Positions 48,101 to 59,397 of a DNA stretch of 64,000 nt are shown here, one piece after another. Under the pieces are notes generated by a model. The model was not told the origin of the DNA. It did no database searches and was given only the letters and a program-made list of their open reading frames with translations. The first letter of the stretch is position 1. The number at the start of each line of letters is the position of its first letter. The position numbers and the translations under genes are program-made. Origin of the DNA: a virus; the IMG/VR virus record IMGVR_UViG_3300042340_000507, positions 113,045-177,044 of that record; one strand, given 5' to 3'.

Positions 48101-51100
48101 GGGGTCGGGGTGTTAGTAGGAGTGATACTCGGAGTCGGGGTGTTAGTAGGGGTGACGCTCGGTGTTACACTAATAGAAGGAGTAATGCTAGGGGTTGGGG
48201 AGTTAGTAGGAGTGATACTAGGTGTCGGGGTGTTAGTAGGGGTGACACTCGGGGTTACAGTGGCAGTAGGGTTTGAGCACTCACAAATATCAAAACCAAC
48301 TCCCGCTGGACTGCTGCTGCCTGGATTAGGTGGCCAAACATTAGTTAAGGTTAGGCTTGAGAAGCCCAAGGGGTTCTTAATTTCCACAACCAGAGAAACC
48401 TCATCGTCATAATTGCCAGGAACGGTTGTTAAGAGATTTTTTATATAGCTACCGTTTACATTGGTTCCTATTTCAAAACTTGATCTATCACCGCACCAAA
48501 TAACTGGTTCTAGACTAGGAGTTCCAGTGTTTGTTGTAAAATAGATAAACTCTGAATTACTGTTTTCATCTACACTAAGGTACAAAATCCTTAAAGTAAT
48601 TGTAGAAATTGGTTGGCTGAAATTCAGGGTATAATTAGCATTAACCGGCGAAGAGTAGAAAGTATCGATCAATCCTGAATATTTGTTATTATAGGAATCG
48701 AAAATAATTTGCTGAATGTCGCAACCGTAAGTAGGTTCGGGTGCCGCGATTCTCAGTGCATTAGGTGTTGTAGTTGAAGCTGTAATAGTAACACCATTCC
48801 AATTAATTGATCTATACAACCAACTTGTACTAGGAAAAACGTTATTAGGAAAGGGTGGAGAAATGAATTTATTAGCAGTTATACAACAAGGGGCAGGACT
48901 AGTAGAAGTTAAAGTAGGGGTAGGAGGAGGTGCGCAAATATACCCAGTTCCTCCAGGATTGGTGCATCCTCCTTGCTGTGAAACTATATCACAAGGATCT
49001 GAAACTATCCACTGGGCACAGAAAGTTCCACTTTCCCCCGGAAGCACAGAAAATGAAACAAAATTTACCGAGGGATCGCAATCGGCATATGAAACCTCGC
49101 AAGGCTCACCTATTAGATGTGCATCACAGGCTTGTTGGCTAGTGATGTACCCGTTACCCCTACCGTATAAGGGATACCAAGTACCAACAGGAGAAAGAGT
49201 AGGGGATACAGTAGGGGTAACCGTTGGGGTAGGGGTTGGAGAAGGAGTTGCAGATTCAGAAGGGGTTAAACTATTAGTTGGAGTTGGAGTCGGGGTACCA
49301 GTTTCGCTCGGGGTTGGAGTTTGAGTAGCAGTTTCACTTGGGGTTGGAGTCGGGGTTCCAGTCTCCGTTGGGGTTGGAGTTAGAGTTGGGGTCTCGCTCG
49401 AAGTTGGGGTTGGAGAAGCGGTGATACTCGGGGTTGGGGTTGAACTAGCGGTTTGAGTAGGTCCTGGTATTTCAGGTTCTCCTGAAAAAGACTCACTCGA
49501 AGCCCCTTCGATATTCATGAACACCGTATACACTCCTAAATTGTCAGATACGGAAGGAGTTGGGGTTGGAGTTGAGGAGGGGGTTGGAGTTGGGGTAACA
49601 TCACAAACACCAGACAGTGAAATTTGTCCCGACGATGCAGTTCCTAGCAAAAGCCAGCGGGGCTCTAAATCACACGGGTCCTGTCCAAAAGCATAAAAAG
49701 AATTGGCAGAGTTGCTAAAAGGATCTGCTAAATTCGGGGTGTTATAAATAAAATCGCCAGGGCCCAGATCAGATAGAGGCTTAGTGGACCAGGCAACTAC
49801 AGGAAGTGGACACGGATCATTATCATTATAGTAATTATAGCAATTACAAATGATTGGTGTGGTAGAAGGAGTTGGGGTGTTTGTCGGGGTTATGCTGGGA
49901 GTTGGTGTTTGTGAGGGAGTCTGAGTGGGGGATGGAACTGGATAAGCACTGGACTCAACCAAGCAAACATTATCTAAAACCGGTCCGAAACAAGTATTTG
50001 GAGAGCTTCCCCTAAATTGGATAGTATTTGAAATTTGGGTAGCAGTAAAAATAACAGATTTAGTTTCCCATCCAAAATCAAAGAAAGGGTTATTGGAAGT
50101 AGTCCCGATTACTGCACTAGGGAGTATGTTATTAGTGGATAACAAAGTCCCATTTAGTCTAACCTGAACAGTTCTCGAAGAATTGTCAGCAAGATTTTGT
50201 TTATTAGCGCCAATGTTATAACTTAAAATATAGACAGTACCAGGAGTGAGTGTTAAAGCTTGTTGAACGGTCCCAAAGGCTGCACAGGAGGATAAATTAA
50301 TAAAGACGTTGTCTGAATTCGGGCCAAAGAAATTAGGAAAATAAGCTGATCTAATGCTTCTAACATCCACGTTGCTAAGGGACCAACCTACTACAGAACC
50401 ACCCGTTTGGGAAGCTACAGAATTTTGAAAATCCCCATTGACGAAAAGATTAGCCTGAGTACAGGGGCTATTGGGGCAGATAAAATTAGTAGCTTGAAGA
50501 GCGGCGTTGTAAATAGTTTGTAGGCCTGGGGTATTGTTATAAAGACTTTGGATGGAAGAAGGACCTGGGCCTGGACCCACCAGGTTGATCATCATTGGAT
50601 TCCCTGTGATTGGGTCATTGGAAGCAACTTGGGAATATAAGGCAGATGAATAGCACAAATCTGTAGGAATTCCTGAAATGCTAACCGAACAAGCAGTAAA
50701 ATTTGGATCATCAGAATTCCCACCAACTCCAATGACAACTATCTCTGAAGTTCCAGGCATGCCATAAAGAGACAACTGTTTGAAAAGTGTAGCTTGCTGT
50801 AAAAGATAAGCATTAGGTGAACTAGGATTTGTACTCGGATTTCCATCAACTATTAAAACAAGAACTTTCTTGGCATTGGGTCTACCATAGGAAGTTGCCA
50901 GGCTAATAGCTGTATTAATCCCCAATCCTGGATTGGTACCACCAGGAAAAGAAACCCCTGAATAGTCCAGACAGGAAGGATAAGAAACCGACTGTTGGCA
51001 GAAATAATTATAGATCTGGTTATAATTAGATGAAAACTGCAAACTGTTCAGAGAAGGCTGAATTTGGGGGTCAGGAGACACATCTGACCAAGAATAAGCT

Positions 51101-53520
51101 GCAACTCTTACTTTACCCGAATTTATTTCATTGATAAAATTATTGACTATCTGGAGAGAAACTAGTCTTTCTGCAATGATTGATCCATTGTATGGGGTGT
51201 TAGTGCCAGCTGAAACTGAAATGTCGTATGCAATAATCAGATCAACTTCACAAGGTGGGGGTTCCTGAGTGCAAATACCCCAAACGAAATTAACAGCCAT
51301 TGCATTAGTTATCGATACACTTATAGATGTGTGAGTACCTGGAAAATAAATAGTTCCAAAACTTTCATTTCCCGTTACTTCGTTAGGACCAGTTTTAGTT
51401 AATGGGAAAGAGAGGGTTGGGTCCTGCAGAACACAGACAATTTCTAAGTTACTGGTGAATTGAGCAACTCCCGTTGTTCCTCCACTTCCAAGAGAGTAAA
51501 TTGCTAGAGAAGGATCCGTAACTGGTCTATCGAAAGTGAAAGTGTATACTTCCGTTCCCGTTACCTGATTTACATTCAGGCCCAAAGCTTCAGTCAGCTG
51601 GGGATTTTTAGGACAAAGTAAAGCAAAATATGGGGTATTTGTAACATTATAATAGGAAGTGTTGGGTTGAGTGGACGAAACGGTAACAGTGGCAATCTGA
51701 CTGTTCCCCGTATTGTTATTTTCATAAAATCTACCTACCCTATCAAATATATTATTTAAATTCCAAAAACTCCAAGAAATGTCTTGAGGAGGACATCCAG
51801 TGGATCCGGCAGGGGAAGGAGAAACAGTTGGAGTATTTGAAGGGGTGGGTGAATTGGTTGGGGTGACGCTTGGTGTTTGTGATGGTGTGTTATTAGGGGT
51901 TTTTGTGGGGGTGTTTGTTGGAGTTTTGGTAGGAGTCTGGGTGTTGGTAGGGGTCTGGGTGTTGGTAGGAGTCTGGGTGTTGGTAGGGGTCTGAGTATTG
52001 GTGGGGGTCTGGGTGTTGGTAGGGGTCTGGGTGTTGGTAGGGGTAACAGTAGGAGTTACGCTGGGCGTAACGCTAGGTGTTTGAGAAGGGGTTGAGTTAG
52101 GAGTCTGGGTGTTGGTAGGAGTCTGGGTGTTGGTAGGAGTCTGGGTGTTGGTAGGAGTCTGGGTGTTGGTAGGGGTCTGAGTATTGGTGGGGGTCTGGGT
52201 GTTGGTAGGAGTCTGGGTGTTGGTAGGGGTCTGGGTGTTGGTAGGGGTCTGGGTGTTGGTAGGAGTCTGGGTGTTGGTAGGGGTAACGCTCGAGGTTGGA
52301 GTGTTGGTAGGAGTCTGAGTGTTGGTAGGAGTCTGAGTGTTGGTAGGAGTCTGGGTGCTGGTAGGAGTCGGGGTGTTGGTAGGGGTCTGAGTATTGGTGG
52401 GGGTCTGAGTGTTGGTAGGAGTCTGGGTGTTGGTAGGAGTCGGGGTGTTGGTAGGGGTCTGAGTATTGGTGGGGGTCTGAGTATTGGTGGGGGTCTGAGT
52501 GTTGGTAGGAGTCTGGGTGGGGGTTGGGGTAGGAGTAGGAGTAGGACAGACTCCTCCTGTACAAAGAGGAGCAGAATTGTTGTATCCGCAAGTAGTGGCA
52601 TTAGTAAAAATAGAAACGTTATCTACAATTGCCCGGGCACACAACCTTCCCGAATCACCTGTGGAAAGATCAATGGCTTGAACTGCACCTTCACAATCAA
52701 TATAATTGACAGCAATAGTATTTCCCGTTGTGTTGTTGTACTCATAACATCTACATTCAAAACCACAAAAACCCCCTGGGGAACATCCTACTACGGTATT
52801 CCAACAACCTGAATTATATCCAGGGACAGGAATTACATTAAAAGCAGCATTGATCCCCTTATAACAAACCTGAATCCTTGTTCTAGGGCTGAGCGTCGTT
52901 GATATTGTCAGATTGTTACAACCCGTATAAGAAATAAATCCTGTTTGGGTGTAAGAGATGTTAACAACTTGCATGCAGTAACATGCATCTTCGGGGACAA
53001 CACTGTTCTGAATGGGTCCCGTGGATCCGATGAAATCGGCCGTTCCTCCTTTTACTTCAGGCTGGGCTACCCCTATAAAAAAACCAAAAGATCCTGTTCC
53101 CCCTGTAAGTCCTTGGTCAGGTCCAAAGCTTAGAACTTCCTGTCGGCAGGAACAACTTTCTAGATCAACTGAAAAATTGTCGAAATTTTCATATTCATAG
53201 ACATAACAAGGAGCCGAAGTAAGACACGGAGTTGGAGTAGGGGTTGGAGTCACGGTACTCGTTACCGATGGTGTAGGCGTAGGGGTGGGAGTAATAGAGG
53301 GGGTGGGAGTTGGGGTAATCGAACCACAAGAGCTTTCTTGTGAGACCCCACCTTCTTCACCAATAATAAATAAAACAGAATTTTCTATAGCACAAATTGA
53401 AGCGGTTGCACCCGCTCCCACATTAAGTTGTTCGGTTGACCCATCAACACAATCTTGGTAATCATAAGTTGCTGCTTGTAAACCTACCTGACTTACTAAG
53501 TAATTATAACAATTTGGCAT
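42184..53520 (-). CDS. Giant modular tail/baseplate-adhesin protein (3778 aa)
   Basis: The largest gene in the window at 11.3 kb, with one uninterrupted frame. N-terminal half (about 1-1940): small Cys-containing modules (C-Y-N-Y...D-C-x-G...I-C-A type, near 4-45, about 257-300 and about 1868-1920), separated by Pro/Thr linkers of TPTPTP and NTQTPT repeats (about 68-100, 325-570, 1190-1215, 1310-1445, 1750-1866). A vWA domain with MIDAS motif DISVS (near 765) and [12 protein letters not shown] is followed by a DUF642-like galactose-binding module ([11 protein letters not shown]..., about 1025-1185). C-terminal half (about 1945-3778): a continuous structural domain beginning [20 protein letters not shown], probably virion/baseplate-anchored. 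No signal peptide. I infer a tail-bound adhesin. Confidence 0.8.
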   Translation of the reverse strand: MPNCYNYLVSQVGLQAATYDYQDCVDGSTEQLNVGAGATASICAIENSVLFIIGEEGGVSQESSCGSITPTPTPSITPTPTPTPSVTSTVTPTPTPTPCLTSAPCYVYEYENFDNFSVDLESCSCRQEVLSFGPDQGLTGGTGSFGFFIGVAQPEVKGGTADFIGSTGPIQNSVVPEDACYCMQVVNISYTQTGFISYTGCNNLTISTTLSPRTRIQVCYKGINAAFNVIPVPGYNSGCWNTVVGCSPGGFCGFECRCYEYNNTTGNTIAVNYIDCEGAVQAIDLSTGDSGRLCARAIVDNVSIFTNATTCGYNNSAPLCTGGVCPTPTPTPTPTQTPTNTQTPTNTQTPTNTQTPTNTPTPTNTQTPTNTQTPTNTQTPTNTPTPTSTQTPTNTQTPTNTQTPTNTPTSSVTPTNTQTPTNTQTPTNTQTPTNTQTPTNTQTPTNTQTPTNTQTPTNTQTPTNTQTPTNTQTPNSTPSQTPSVTPSVTPTVTPTNTQTPTNTQTPTNTQTPTNTQTPTNTQTPTNTQTPTKTPTNTPTKTPNNTPSQTPSVTPTNSPTPSNTPTVSPSPAGSTGCPPQDISWSFWNLNNIFDRVGRFYENNNTGNSQIATVTVSSTQPNTSYYNVTNTPYFALLCPKNPQLTEALGLNVNQVTGTEVYTFTFDRPVTDPSLAIYSLGSGGTTGVAQFTSNLEIVCVLQDPTLSFPLTKTGPNEVTGNESFGTIYFPGTHTSISVSITNAMAVNFVWGICTQEPPPCEVDLIIAYDISVSAGTNTPYNGSIIAERLVSLQIVNNFINEINSGKVRVAAYSWSDVSPDPQIQPSLNSLQFSSNYNQIYNYFCQQSVSYPSCLDYSGVSFPGGTNPGLGINTAISLATSYGRPNAKKVLVLIVDGNPSTNPSSPNAYLLQQATLFKQLSLYGMPGTSEIVVIGVGGNSDDPNFTACSVSISGIPTDLCYSSALYSQVASNDPITGNPMMINLVGPGPGPSSIQSLYNNTPGLQTIYNAALQATNFICPNSPCTQANLFVNGDFQNSVASQTGGSVVGWSLSNVDVRSIRSAYFPNFFGPNSDNVFINLSSCAAFGTVQQALTLTPGTVYILSYNIGANKQNLADNSSRTVQVRLNGTLLSTNNILPSAVIGTTSNNPFFDFGWETKSVIFTATQISNTIQFRGSSPNTCFGPVLDNVCLVESSAYPVPSPTQTPSQTPTPSITPTNTPTPSTTPIICNCYNYYNDNDPCPLPVVAWSTKPLSDLGPGDFIYNTPNLADPFSNSANSFYAFGQDPCDLEPRWLLLGTASSGQISLSGVCDVTPTPTPSSTPTPTPSVSDNLGVYTVFMNIEGASSESFSGEPEIPGPTQTASSTPTPSITASPTPTSSETPTLTPTPTETGTPTPTPSETATQTPTPSETGTPTPTPTNSLTPSESATPSPTPTPTVTPTVSPTLSPVGTWYPLYGRGNGYITSQQACDAHLIGEPCEVSYADCDPSVNFVSFSVLPGESGTFCAQWIVSDPCDIVSQQGGCTNPGGTGYICAPPPTPTLTSTSPAPCCITANKFISPPFPNNVFPSTSWLYRSINWNGVTITASTTTPNALRIAAPEPTYGCDIQQIIFDSYNNKYSGLIDTFYSSPVNANYTLNFSQPISTITLRILYLSVDENSNSEFIYFTTNTGTPSLEPVIWCGDRSSFEIGTNVNGSYIKNLLTTVPGNYDDEVSLVVEIKNPLGFSSLTLTNVWPPNPGSSSPAGVGFDICECSNPTATVTPSVTPTNTPTPSITPTNSPTPSITPSISVTPSVTPTNTPTPSITPTNTPTPSITPTNTPTPSITPTNTPTPSTTPTNTPTPSITPTNTPTPSITPTSTPTPSVTPSVTPTPIIYDCIRWCIANTNSYPVTITVTRCDGTSQPFSLSAFSEICNICLRNVTTIAGVIATDTGRLCTFLPKLFDYNSSFGVLRTNPKLTGNVKLTLDSNGSVWMNSMDANPVLSDQRFKKYRVSGQNAYSKDLYRFFMNGTVPENVIFEVAKLTDGEDRPVEGFSSQYDFFYGSGASTLVDRNYNENFRYFQPLWLRDEIPDFFVIFKIPGPLSYPYSTNQTEILSGTQYKIIQDVNSPDPFVISYGVDNFARPILYRAGEFMVGNSVYSTYEIVSGSGKVVLMNETLFQPEVDDVNSYFNSKILPNAAAIATFDLREDTVIGKYIRSIINDPGFSSAPLDFSYQLNAFTYYQGVDIKTGSYSKKGELMYDFLISNNSTPQIDFENYVTGGFERNGIIIPNLLNLEFLFNDPDSDLYSINRYFGLYVSRNDLGSFKLNGDFFYQYRNLSGNNNLPKPSTNNVGYASSTDPNYLSSTTGVRLFYQEANSWIPGSYDVNVLEPQKLFYITDKNDKFYSLLRNENYDSTTQTWSNNTPVSGQFGPLLPSGNFGTESNMEMKSGNLVVFNRQLNLLDFTGPNERIGGFSGFLPESSGHANINIQFLSTFNSSTPVTFKIIWPNGTRGPLNEKYDLIQSSLLGGSVLNWQAGSSYNNGNTHYFNFSQGQTSQVASSFVQCVLSISSTIWDSANSDNNAIIRARNSGANYNTDFKIAVFSDYDSFESSYAGIWSSTAGYSAGQIVSYFNVYYTASSAITAPSSGNTNPPPTEDNTWQNYFTFTTSGLIKIENYDVSALDRNLNFVGGTDFSKSRVAFSINEKDKITPGKWIEVEGGRGVVGSVSRISSVTRYVDRPIYNNNPSLTSGTVTEFRGYNEFLVASLEDTKAIISLGSDGNFNVWDVATLYSGAFSFFDLKDFDYDFLSSKYGETPTPEFHRYFQLVPDQPGQIVEGVKYIVRSGEILVDKGSPTERILGPGSAFIGTTVNYFQDILFSETGTLSVVYPAVFSQVGWVDPQTPYPTTIVPEQNLNSFEGFYGIQSISNEMPIPNPLEKAELFEYGKLETEYQYLWENFTQTRANFSRIVPFVNKWGFLGGTDARGNVYRLNSSPAFSPTNFSPSFQKESPDPRYLTHEWLILQGVPPQFPIDDISKQKSYLPGEVDFQKLRSGNPNYALYFNSFFTVSTADYPAPYYSLKYQGYEYFSNLNFNYATGFYETVFRGVKIVLKKRSSVTNPKSELEKYIINYRGYENYNFSAILKVVPEDDSEIQSPVRYEFIENVQQKCVLLVVYVVIKDYRALPLGSTGGTGGTPYLDYLLMYCMSDKKEATDVGTTGATGPTGSPLYDIADIKLSAALNLSTTSDSSVTLFSNSGKIFTIENPDFDTDLREEINLFYPIGSTGSVSDTGPGSFYVPSQSYTYPWPVGRSQNLVDFQAIEPGAYEFQIPFAFSSPVTIPVGPRSAYANYPVFQVDGGEDYFDFILKRISLSQIYLRVNNESPYISYTTYDWDPIAESTLVSQNSFQVSFTEPTALYKPTGLYPVKSYEGPQTLGTSVVTSYQIENGGSELASDILRYGGAYEPLFKKVLRFKGDKTDSISGNPGADITFRNCTFAPEQEGFGLIENLAFSKVSLDQNILQASQNLPQGPVFPLVGQSPISYKNFSVFLSSWDPGYYNLWTSATTQNPVAGTRSMKENKSFLGSKMMQTPYTVTIYTFITLELVRTSGNTNVDAINTQAVAAVPAIQNLNPSTSNTGVGQLGNYLSNVDLPVFDQDIFPQVEIFWQRNEISNTVIGSIRLDRILRRYLLNSGVSQVFVDNMVSEFGLGNPNSIYDDINTYIDQNIVPIYEGITFDLFVKKTGEALTTTELLVRGDLINPDRIRYGYYQQNNYRLTKITDLIYSFEYPLTVGQNYSLTFSFRIQKI
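47918..48272 (-). repeat. Pro/Thr-linker minisatellite ([10 protein letters not shown] type)
   Basis: Tandem, nearly perfect short repeats (units built from GTGATACTCGGGGTC/TGG-GGTGTTGGTAGG on the plus strand) encode [10 protein letters not shown]-type linkers in the giant protein. Slippage here would change linker length without shifting frame when units are multiples of 3. Confidence 0.8.
49195..49605 (-). repeat. Pro/Thr/Ser-linker repeats
   Basis: Less regular Pro/Thr/Ser/Glu repeats ([19 protein letters not shown] type) inside the giant gene, flanking a short non-repetitive segment around 49470-49550. They encode a flexible linker between Cys-containing modules. Confidence 0.65.
51808..52545 (-). 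repeat. NTQTPT minisatellite (18-bp period)
   Basis: The longest linker: about 40 units of an 18-bp period (GTTGGTAGGGGTCTGGGT on the plus strand) encode NTQTPT hexapeptides, interrupted by NTPTPT and [11 protein letters not shown] variants. High identity between units suggests recent slippage and possible length variation among relatives. Confidence 0.85.
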
Positions 53521-53566
53521 TTAGATTCTGGTTTAGTAACTCTATCATTCTGTTTAATCTACTCTC

Positions 53567-53575
53567 TATTTATCC
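53567..53575 (-). promoter_or_regulatory. Late-type promoter motif variant (GGATAAATA on minus strand)
   Basis: TATTTATCC on the plus strand. On the coding strand GGATAAATA, even closer to T4's TATAAATA box, lies 46 nt before the giant gene and overlaps the stop region of the 1191-aa gene. Confidence 0.5.
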
Positions 53576-56500
53576 AACGTTCAAACCACCTTGCGAAGAG
53601 AAATTAGGAGAAGAAAGGGTGTCATTCTTGTATTTTCCTGTCGCTTCTAGATCGAAAGAAAAAGGACTTTGATTTTTTACCTGAATATCAATGCCCATTT
53701 TTTTTGTATAAACAATATTGGTTGGATTACCATCTGCCCTAAATCCACCAATATAACCTAACTTATCAGTTGTCCTAAATTGAAAGATAATAGGGATAAT
53801 AATGGCATTATTTGAACCCTGCTGGACTGGCTGGAATGCCAAAGAAGTTGAACCTTGAACCTGAACTACGGATGAAGTTACGGGACCTAAAAAGAAATAA
53901 GAGCCACAACTATATCTGCCAATCAGCCATTCATCAGAACTTTCAAAACCCCACTTTAAAGGAAACATAGAATCTTCTCTAGTAGCAGTAGGTCCCTGTA
54001 CAAAATCATCTGTAACCGGACTGTATGAAATCTGCTTCCAGTAGTTGGGTAGATTCGCATCATAATAGAAATAATCGGATTGTCTGAAGGCCGGGTACAC
54101 TACCACACCACCGGCAAAATTGGGTTTAACTAAATTAGTAAAAGTTTGACCTGTCACCAAAGCTGGGTGATCTTTATGAATACAAAATTCGCTCAGATAG
54201 CCACCGCCAACTCCCGCATAACTACCCGTAGAGCCAGTATAATTACCATTCCAAACCGCCGGACCTGTGCCTGAAGCTGTAGGGACAGTGGACACGGAAG
54301 GGTCATAGGGAATCAAGGATGAGCCATTCTGTGGTAGACCCTGGCCATTTCCTTGGTAATTGTAACCCGCTGAATAGGGCTGCGTGCTAACATACAGATC
54401 CTGATCTAGACCGACACTTTTCCATCTGGGGTAAATAAACTGGCTGTTGGCGTTACCCGACATATAAGGGGCAGCTTGTCTAAGCTGCTGGAAAGACTCA
54501 TCGTTGGCGTTGCCGGTAGATCCAGGAGGAATAATATCGGCTGGAGTTAGTGATGTAATAGAAATACCAATTTCACCGTACCTCAGACTCTGATTGTAAC
54601 CTTCTGGCAGAGAGTAAGTTGTAGAAGAGCCAGCAACTGTGTTAAGTCCACCTGGCACAACCGAAGAAAGTTCTAGAATTCCAGCTGCTGTGTTAATCAA
54701 TTTAAGCTGATAAATAGAAGAAGCGATTTTTCCTGCATCAGAAGTAAGAGGACTAGTAAAAATTTGGTTAGTGTAACCTGCATTAAGTTTGATAGTTTGC
54801 CCACTTGTAATAATTTGGCTGTTTCCTGCAGAATCTACAATTTGAACCTCAAGAACGCCAACACTTCTTTCAATCGTTGCTCTTAGTGAAACGATCTCAT
54901 TCTGGAGATCTGTTAATTTCTGAAACAAGTCGACTGGATTTCCGTTCGAGTCGTAAAATCCACTTGCAATTGCAGGAGTATCCAAAACAAAAACTTTTGA
55001 TCCAGCAGTGAACTGTCTTGACAACAGATTGTCTAGACCTTTAGAAGACAAATCCTGTTGGATTGCCAAAACAGCCTCGTCTTTTAAATTAGTTGTTACC
55101 GCAGCAGCCGTGTTTTGGGTGCTGGCATCGGCAGGAAATCCGATGATAACACTATCTGACCAGTCGGAAGTTAAGGGGTTGTCTGGCCATCCTGCCTCTG
55201 AAACTGATTTAATTCTAATTTCCACTTGTTCTCCGCTGGTGATAGGAATATCCAATTGGTTAATGTTGTTGGCATCTGCATCATCAGTTAATTCAGGAGC
55301 CCAGGTATAAGTGCCAGTGTTAGGATCATAAATTTTTGTTCTTATGTCTGTAATAACTCTGTTCCAATTACTAAAGGAGCCTGTTTTCTGTTGACCGTTG
55401 TTATCTAGGAAATTAATTTGTTGAACAGCCGGAGAAATACCAGAATCTGATAAATAACGGTATTCTATAATAAATTGGATAACTTGTTGAGACCCTGTCG
55501 AAGGATTGATTCTGGGAGGAGGAATAGCCCAAAATCCCCTTACCCTATACTTTGGATCTACAGTTAGTTGAGGGGTACTTGTAGATAGGGTGTTAATGTC
55601 GCTAACAACAGAAGCCAACAGTTGCTGTTTTTGAACTCTTTGTTGGGTTAAAGAGTTTAGGTTGGCTGTTAGAGCTTGAGAATTTTGGGTTGTTGTTCTC
55701 AGACTGGTATCGATTGAGGATGTTAAACTGTTGCCTGAAGTCTTAGAGAATGGAGTTACAGAGGTAGTACTCAAACTATTAATCTGTGCTCGATTGGTGT
55801 TGATCGCCGTATCGAGCTGAGCTATTTCACTTTGGAGGGTTGCTTTTAAAGCCACCTTTTGATTCAGAGTTTGAATATCGGTGCCTTGGGTTAGCTGAGT
55901 GTTAATCTGAACAACTTTGAAATTACTGTTTACAATACTAGGGGGTTCCGGCACGAGGCCGCTCACGGCCGAGATTTTTTTCTCTTTTGCCATCGCCAGT
56001 AGCTGCTGCCCCAGATCTGCCACCGAGGTCAAATAAAATTGTTCGAGAGTCTGAACCCCGCTGGTGGTATTGATTCTGAGTTCATTGCTGAAAAAAACAA
56101 TGCCAGGGGACCAGTTAGAAGCAACTATATTGTAATTGTCGTCGATCTTTTTAAAGAAAACACCTTGCCTCTCATCGTAACCAACGTTGACGTCTACAAA
56201 TCGTGCATTGAACTGGGTAGACAATAGGCTCAAGGAGTTATTACCTATTTGAACAGGCTGATAGCCAGAAATTCTTTTAAGTTGGACCGAAGTTTGACTG
56301 ATGTTAATAGAAGTAATCTCGTATCTAGTGCCATCTGAGGTTAATAAAACATTCCCGACATTTAAAGTTCTACCGTTTTGAACTCCCGTACTGGTATCGG
56401 TGTACTGAACAGAGTTAAGTTTGTAATTCCTTCTCGTTTCTTGTACAGTCTGACCGTTAGCATCTGTTGTACTAACAGTGTCATCGTAAAAAGAAAGAAC

Positions 56501-57145
56501 CCCAAACGAGCCCTGATTTCTAATAGTGCGAAGAGGCAGTGGAATTATGTCCTCGTCCACAAAATAATTGATGCCTGCTCCGGTGAGTTCTGAAATAAAA
56601 TTTTGTTCTGAAATTTCATTTCTTCCTTTCAGATTGGTGTCAAAATAGGCTTTTTTATCATCCGTGTCGGTGTTGGCGATGATTCTCTTCACCAAAATTC
56701 GATCTGCGTCATCGGGTATTTGCCCAGTTACGTCCAGACTGATGTAGAGTAAAGGAGAAAGAAAACTTTCAAAAAACCAGTTGTCCCTGGCAGAAAAAGT
56801 GCTGGGTACTTGTAAGTTTACCAGAGGGGTTGGATCTCTGAGAGGTTCTGATTTGTAGATTTGTGAATAAGTCCCATCAGGGTTTCTGACCGTTGAGAAA
56901 TTATCGCCAAGCCCAGCCAAGGACTGAATGTTGGAATCTAGTCTCTGGATCTGGCTCCTTAAATAACCATAGGCCGGAATTGAAACGTTGCTGGGAAATC
57001 CAGCCTCGTCCAACATTTCTATTTGAACTGTGTCGTTAGTGGAGGTTGCAACCTCGTTAAGACCATTGATGATTTCAATCGAGTTTTTCTGGAGCCTAAG
57101 AAACTGAGCTACCAGAGAACTGACACTATTTTGAGTACCTGCCAT
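53570..57145 (-). CDS. Large baseplate/tail structural protein with Fn3-like domain (1191 aa)
   Basis: 1191 aa, Ser/Thr/Asn/Gln-rich. The N-terminal helix (SSLVAQFLRLQKNSIEIINGLNEVATSTNDT) could be a docking coil. The first 400 residues are mixed. A coiled coil at about 420-530 (NQKVALKATLQSEIAQLDTAI; LTQQRVQKQQLLASVVSDIN) separates them from a fibronectin-III-like module (about 560-680: VIQFIIEYRYLSDSGISPAVQ; SGEQVEIRIKSVSEAGWPDNPLTSDWSD). The C-terminal third is a strand-rich tip (LRYGEIGISITSLTPADIIPPGS). Its place between other structural genes suggests a baseplate or fibre-connector role. No T4 counterpart identified. Confidence 0.65.
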   Translation of the reverse strand: MAGTQNSVSSLVAQFLRLQKNSIEIINGLNEVATSTNDTVQIEMLDEAGFPSNVSIPAYGYLRSQIQRLDSNIQSLAGLGDNFSTVRNPDGTYSQIYKSEPLRDPTPLVNLQVPSTFSARDNWFFESFLSPLLYISLDVTGQIPDDADRILVKRIIANTDTDDKKAYFDTNLKGRNEISEQNFISELTGAGINYFVDEDIIPLPLRTIRNQGSFGVLSFYDDTVSTTDANGQTVQETRRNYKLNSVQYTDTSTGVQNGRTLNVGNVLLTSDGTRYEITSINISQTSVQLKRISGYQPVQIGNNSLSLLSTQFNARFVDVNVGYDERQGVFFKKIDDNYNIVASNWSPGIVFFSNELRINTTSGVQTLEQFYLTSVADLGQQLLAMAKEKKISAVSGLVPEPPSIVNSNFKVVQINTQLTQGTDIQTLNQKVALKATLQSEIAQLDTAINTNRAQINSLSTTSVTPFSKTSGNSLTSSIDTSLRTTTQNSQALTANLNSLTQQRVQKQQLLASVVSDINTLSTSTPQLTVDPKYRVRGFWAIPPPRINPSTGSQQVIQFIIEYRYLSDSGISPAVQQINFLDNNGQQKTGSFSNWNRVITDIRTKIYDPNTGTYTWAPELTDDADANNINQLDIPITSGEQVEIRIKSVSEAGWPDNPLTSDWSDSVIIGFPADASTQNTAAAVTTNLKDEAVLAIQQDLSSKGLDNLLSRQFTAGSKVFVLDTPAIASGFYDSNGNPVDLFQKLTDLQNEIVSLRATIERSVGVLEVQIVDSAGNSQIITSGQTIKLNAGYTNQIFTSPLTSDAGKIASSIYQLKLINTAAGILELSSVVPGGLNTVAGSSTTYSLPEGYNQSLRYGEIGISITSLTPADIIPPGSTGNANDESFQQLRQAAPYMSGNANSQFIYPRWKSVGLDQDLYVSTQPYSAGYNYQGNGQGLPQNGSSLIPYDPSVSTVPTASGTGPAVWNGNYTGSTGSYAGVGGGYLSEFCIHKDHPALVTGQTFTNLVKPNFAGGVVVYPAFRQSDYFYYDANLPNYWKQISYSPVTDDFVQGPTATREDSMFPLKWGFESSDEWLIGRYSCGSYFFLGPVTSSVVQVQGSTSLAFQPVQQGSNNAIIIPIIFQFRTTDKLGYIGGFRADGNPTNIVYTKKMGIDIQVKNQSPFSFDLEATGKYKNDTLSSPNFSSQGGLNVG

Positions 57146-57162
57146 ACTATTTTCTCTGTATT

Positions 57163-59376
57163 TTATGGGTTATTTGTGAAACTTCTACCGACAATGTCCG
57201 CTTGGAAAATCAAATTGTTAGGATCGACACACACTATATCTATGACCGGTTTATAATCTTGACTAGCAAAATCACTATTCACCAGAGAAATGATAAGGGT
57301 CGAATATGGAACCCTAGTTGGATTACTGAGAGGGAAGTTTCCTACCGCATTGGTCAAGAAGGTAACGTTGTAATCGCCAGGAACTATCTGGTCTCCAAAA
57401 GAGAATCTCATGAGCTGACCTCTTTTCCAATTTGTCAGAGTATAATCATCAATTCTGATCACCAAATCTTGAGATAGGTTGATAGGCACGCCGTTGTTAA
57501 CGTGTTTGAGGTAGTTACCGAAGGTCTGAAGCTGAATCGTATTGGGAGATAAATTCTGAAGAGTAACAGTGCCATTTTGAGGACCAACATTGTAATCCTG
57601 ATTATCGTTGATAATTCTGAGTTCGTTTGGAACTGACCGGTCCACAATAATGCCACTACCTTGTCGAATCAAATCTAAATTGTAAGAAATCTCAACGGAG
57701 GTCTCGTTGTTGATTATGGCTCTGATTAACTCGTAGTTCTGATTTATTAAGCCCATGACGGCCTGAGTGTTGTTAAAAAGGGCCTGATTAGCTGCTAGTG
57801 CATTTTCTAGTTGTGAAATTCTGCGATCAAAAGTAAAAGTCGTTTCTGAGGACAACACCAGATTTTCTAGGGCATTGACACGGTCTTCCAGAGAAGCATA
57901 AATAGCTGCCGTGTTGTTAAGGGTGGCAGAAGCGTCTTGAAGGACATTCACCGCATCCATGAACATACTTAGTGAAAAGGGAGAATAATCATTGATTGCT
58001 TGTTCAACCCCGGTTTGGTCTATATCAACGTCAAATTTGATATTCAGCTTTAAACCATAAGAATTACCGTTCAACTTGGTAACAGGGTTGGGCTTGTATT
58101 TTTTGAAACCTGGTATTTCATCGGTTCCAGCCCCCGTGGGCTGAACATCATCTAGAAACAGAACGCCGTAAAGATTGGTAGCAGAATCTGCCGGAAAGGC
58201 AGGATCATAAACATCATAGTATATTAAAACAGCATTAAATGAAAAATCACTAGACAAAGAAGTCGCATTAAATTCTTCTAAAGTCGAAATAGCTGGATCA
58301 TCTACTATCTGTTTATAGGAACTAGGATCAAAATCTATTCCAATCGAATCCAATAAAGTTCTGACATACTTTTGATAGCCATTCCCTGAAGAAGCTCCTT
58401 GATATGATTTTTCAAGAATCTGGGCGGTTGGATCAGTAAAGGTTGCATCAGTGAAATATGTGTCTGCAATTGCCCGAGGTGCATACCAGTTGCCATCTCC
58501 AGTAGCTCCGTTAGAAGTATCAGTATATGTCACTTGGGGTTGACCCAACACATCTTCGTCGAAAATGGCTAGGTTGGTCAATCCGCTGGGATTCAGTTCA
58601 TCATAAGCTCTGCCAGTTAAATATTCATCATTTAAGGGGTCCGCTGGATTATTAGTCCATGAATAATCCATGGGGTAATTACTGTCCACGACGTTCTTAA
58701 ATAGGACCGTAGGAGTGTTACCGTCTCGAGTAGGAACGAGCACATACACTTCTGAATAGGTGTTATTGTTATTTTTAACTGAATTAACTATATCTAAATT
58801 CCCAATGTATTGAACCACCCTATTGTAAGTGGCACCAGTTAAACCGAAAGAACCAGTTCCTCCTGATGGGTCACCTTCTACGTATCTTTTTTGAGTAACT
58901 GGTAAATTGTTGATCGTAACTACTGTGTTTTGATCTAATGATGAAACTACCTGGGAAGAAGCGGCAGGCTGGAATCGAATACCTCCTAGCTCCTTCAACC
59001 ACTTCCAAAAGACCCGTTCAGAAACGTTTTGCTTCAGGGTGGAATCATAATCAGATCCACTTAAAATCGTTGTTTCTAAATTCAAACAATAGGATTGAAA
59101 GCTCTGTGAAAAATTGACATTCTGATTCGTGGTGATTATCTCTTGTGCGTTCGTGGCCTTATCAATGAAGGCACTATCGGGAGCATTCAATTTCAAAGAA
59201 TTACCTAAAGGATCCCCCGAATTTATCTGGGGAATGTTCAGCAGGGCAAATTTCGAAAATTTGAATTTGTTGATTGAATTATTGAAGGTAAAAGAAAGAT
59301 CCTCGGCAGCTGATGAAAAGGCATAGAAGGTTCCACCCTGAGTTTGGAGAGGTCTGATAAATGGGGTTTTGGCCAT
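57163..59376 (-). CDS. Tail/baseplate structural protein (737 aa)
   Basis: 737 aa, hydrophilic, with no enzymatic motif. N-terminal strands and a short conserved-looking start (MAKTPFIRPLQTQGGTFYAFSSAAED), in which GGTFYxFSSAxED is typical of large phage structural proteins. The middle has a mixed domain (residues 150-480; VYVLVPTRDGNTPTVLF). A helical coil near 490-560 (LEDRVNALENLVLSSETTF; RISQLENALAANQALF) suggests trimerisation. The C-terminal beta-domain (about 600-737) ends NLIFQADIVGRSFTNNP. ATG 59374-59376, 21 bp after the 298-aa gene. Likely a baseplate wedge or fibre-socket protein. Confidence 0.6.
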   Translation of the reverse strand: MAKTPFIRPLQTQGGTFYAFSSAAEDLSFTFNNSINKFKFSKFALLNIPQINSGDPLGNSLKLNAPDSAFIDKATNAQEIITTNQNVNFSQSFQSYCLNLETTILSGSDYDSTLKQNVSERVFWKWLKELGGIRFQPAASSQVVSSLDQNTVVTINNLPVTQKRYVEGDPSGGTGSFGLTGATYNRVVQYIGNLDIVNSVKNNNNTYSEVYVLVPTRDGNTPTVLFKNVVDSNYPMDYSWTNNPADPLNDEYLTGRAYDELNPSGLTNLAIFDEDVLGQPQVTYTDTSNGATGDGNWYAPRAIADTYFTDATFTDPTAQILEKSYQGASSGNGYQKYVRTLLDSIGIDFDPSSYKQIVDDPAISTLEEFNATSLSSDFSFNAVLIYYDVYDPAFPADSATNLYGVLFLDDVQPTGAGTDEIPGFKKYKPNPVTKLNGNSYGLKLNIKFDVDIDQTGVEQAINDYSPFSLSMFMDAVNVLQDASATLNNTAAIYASLEDRVNALENLVLSSETTFTFDRRISQLENALAANQALFNNTQAVMGLINQNYELIRAIINNETSVEISYNLDLIRQGSGIIVDRSVPNELRIINDNQDYNVGPQNGTVTLQNLSPNTIQLQTFGNYLKHVNNGVPINLSQDLVIRIDDYTLTNWKRGQLMRFSFGDQIVPGDYNVTFLTNAVGNFPLSNPTRVPYSTLIISLVNSDFASQDYKPVIDIVCVDPNNLIFQADIVGRSFTNNP

Positions 59377-59397
59377 GTTGTTTTTTTAATTCCTTGG

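Noticed and set aside
47960-48412. Plus-strand ORF of [10 protein letters not shown] repeats, and similar ORFs at 51800-52601
   Set aside because: They are shadows of the Pro/Thr minisatellites in the giant gene, with low-complexity products and no start context.
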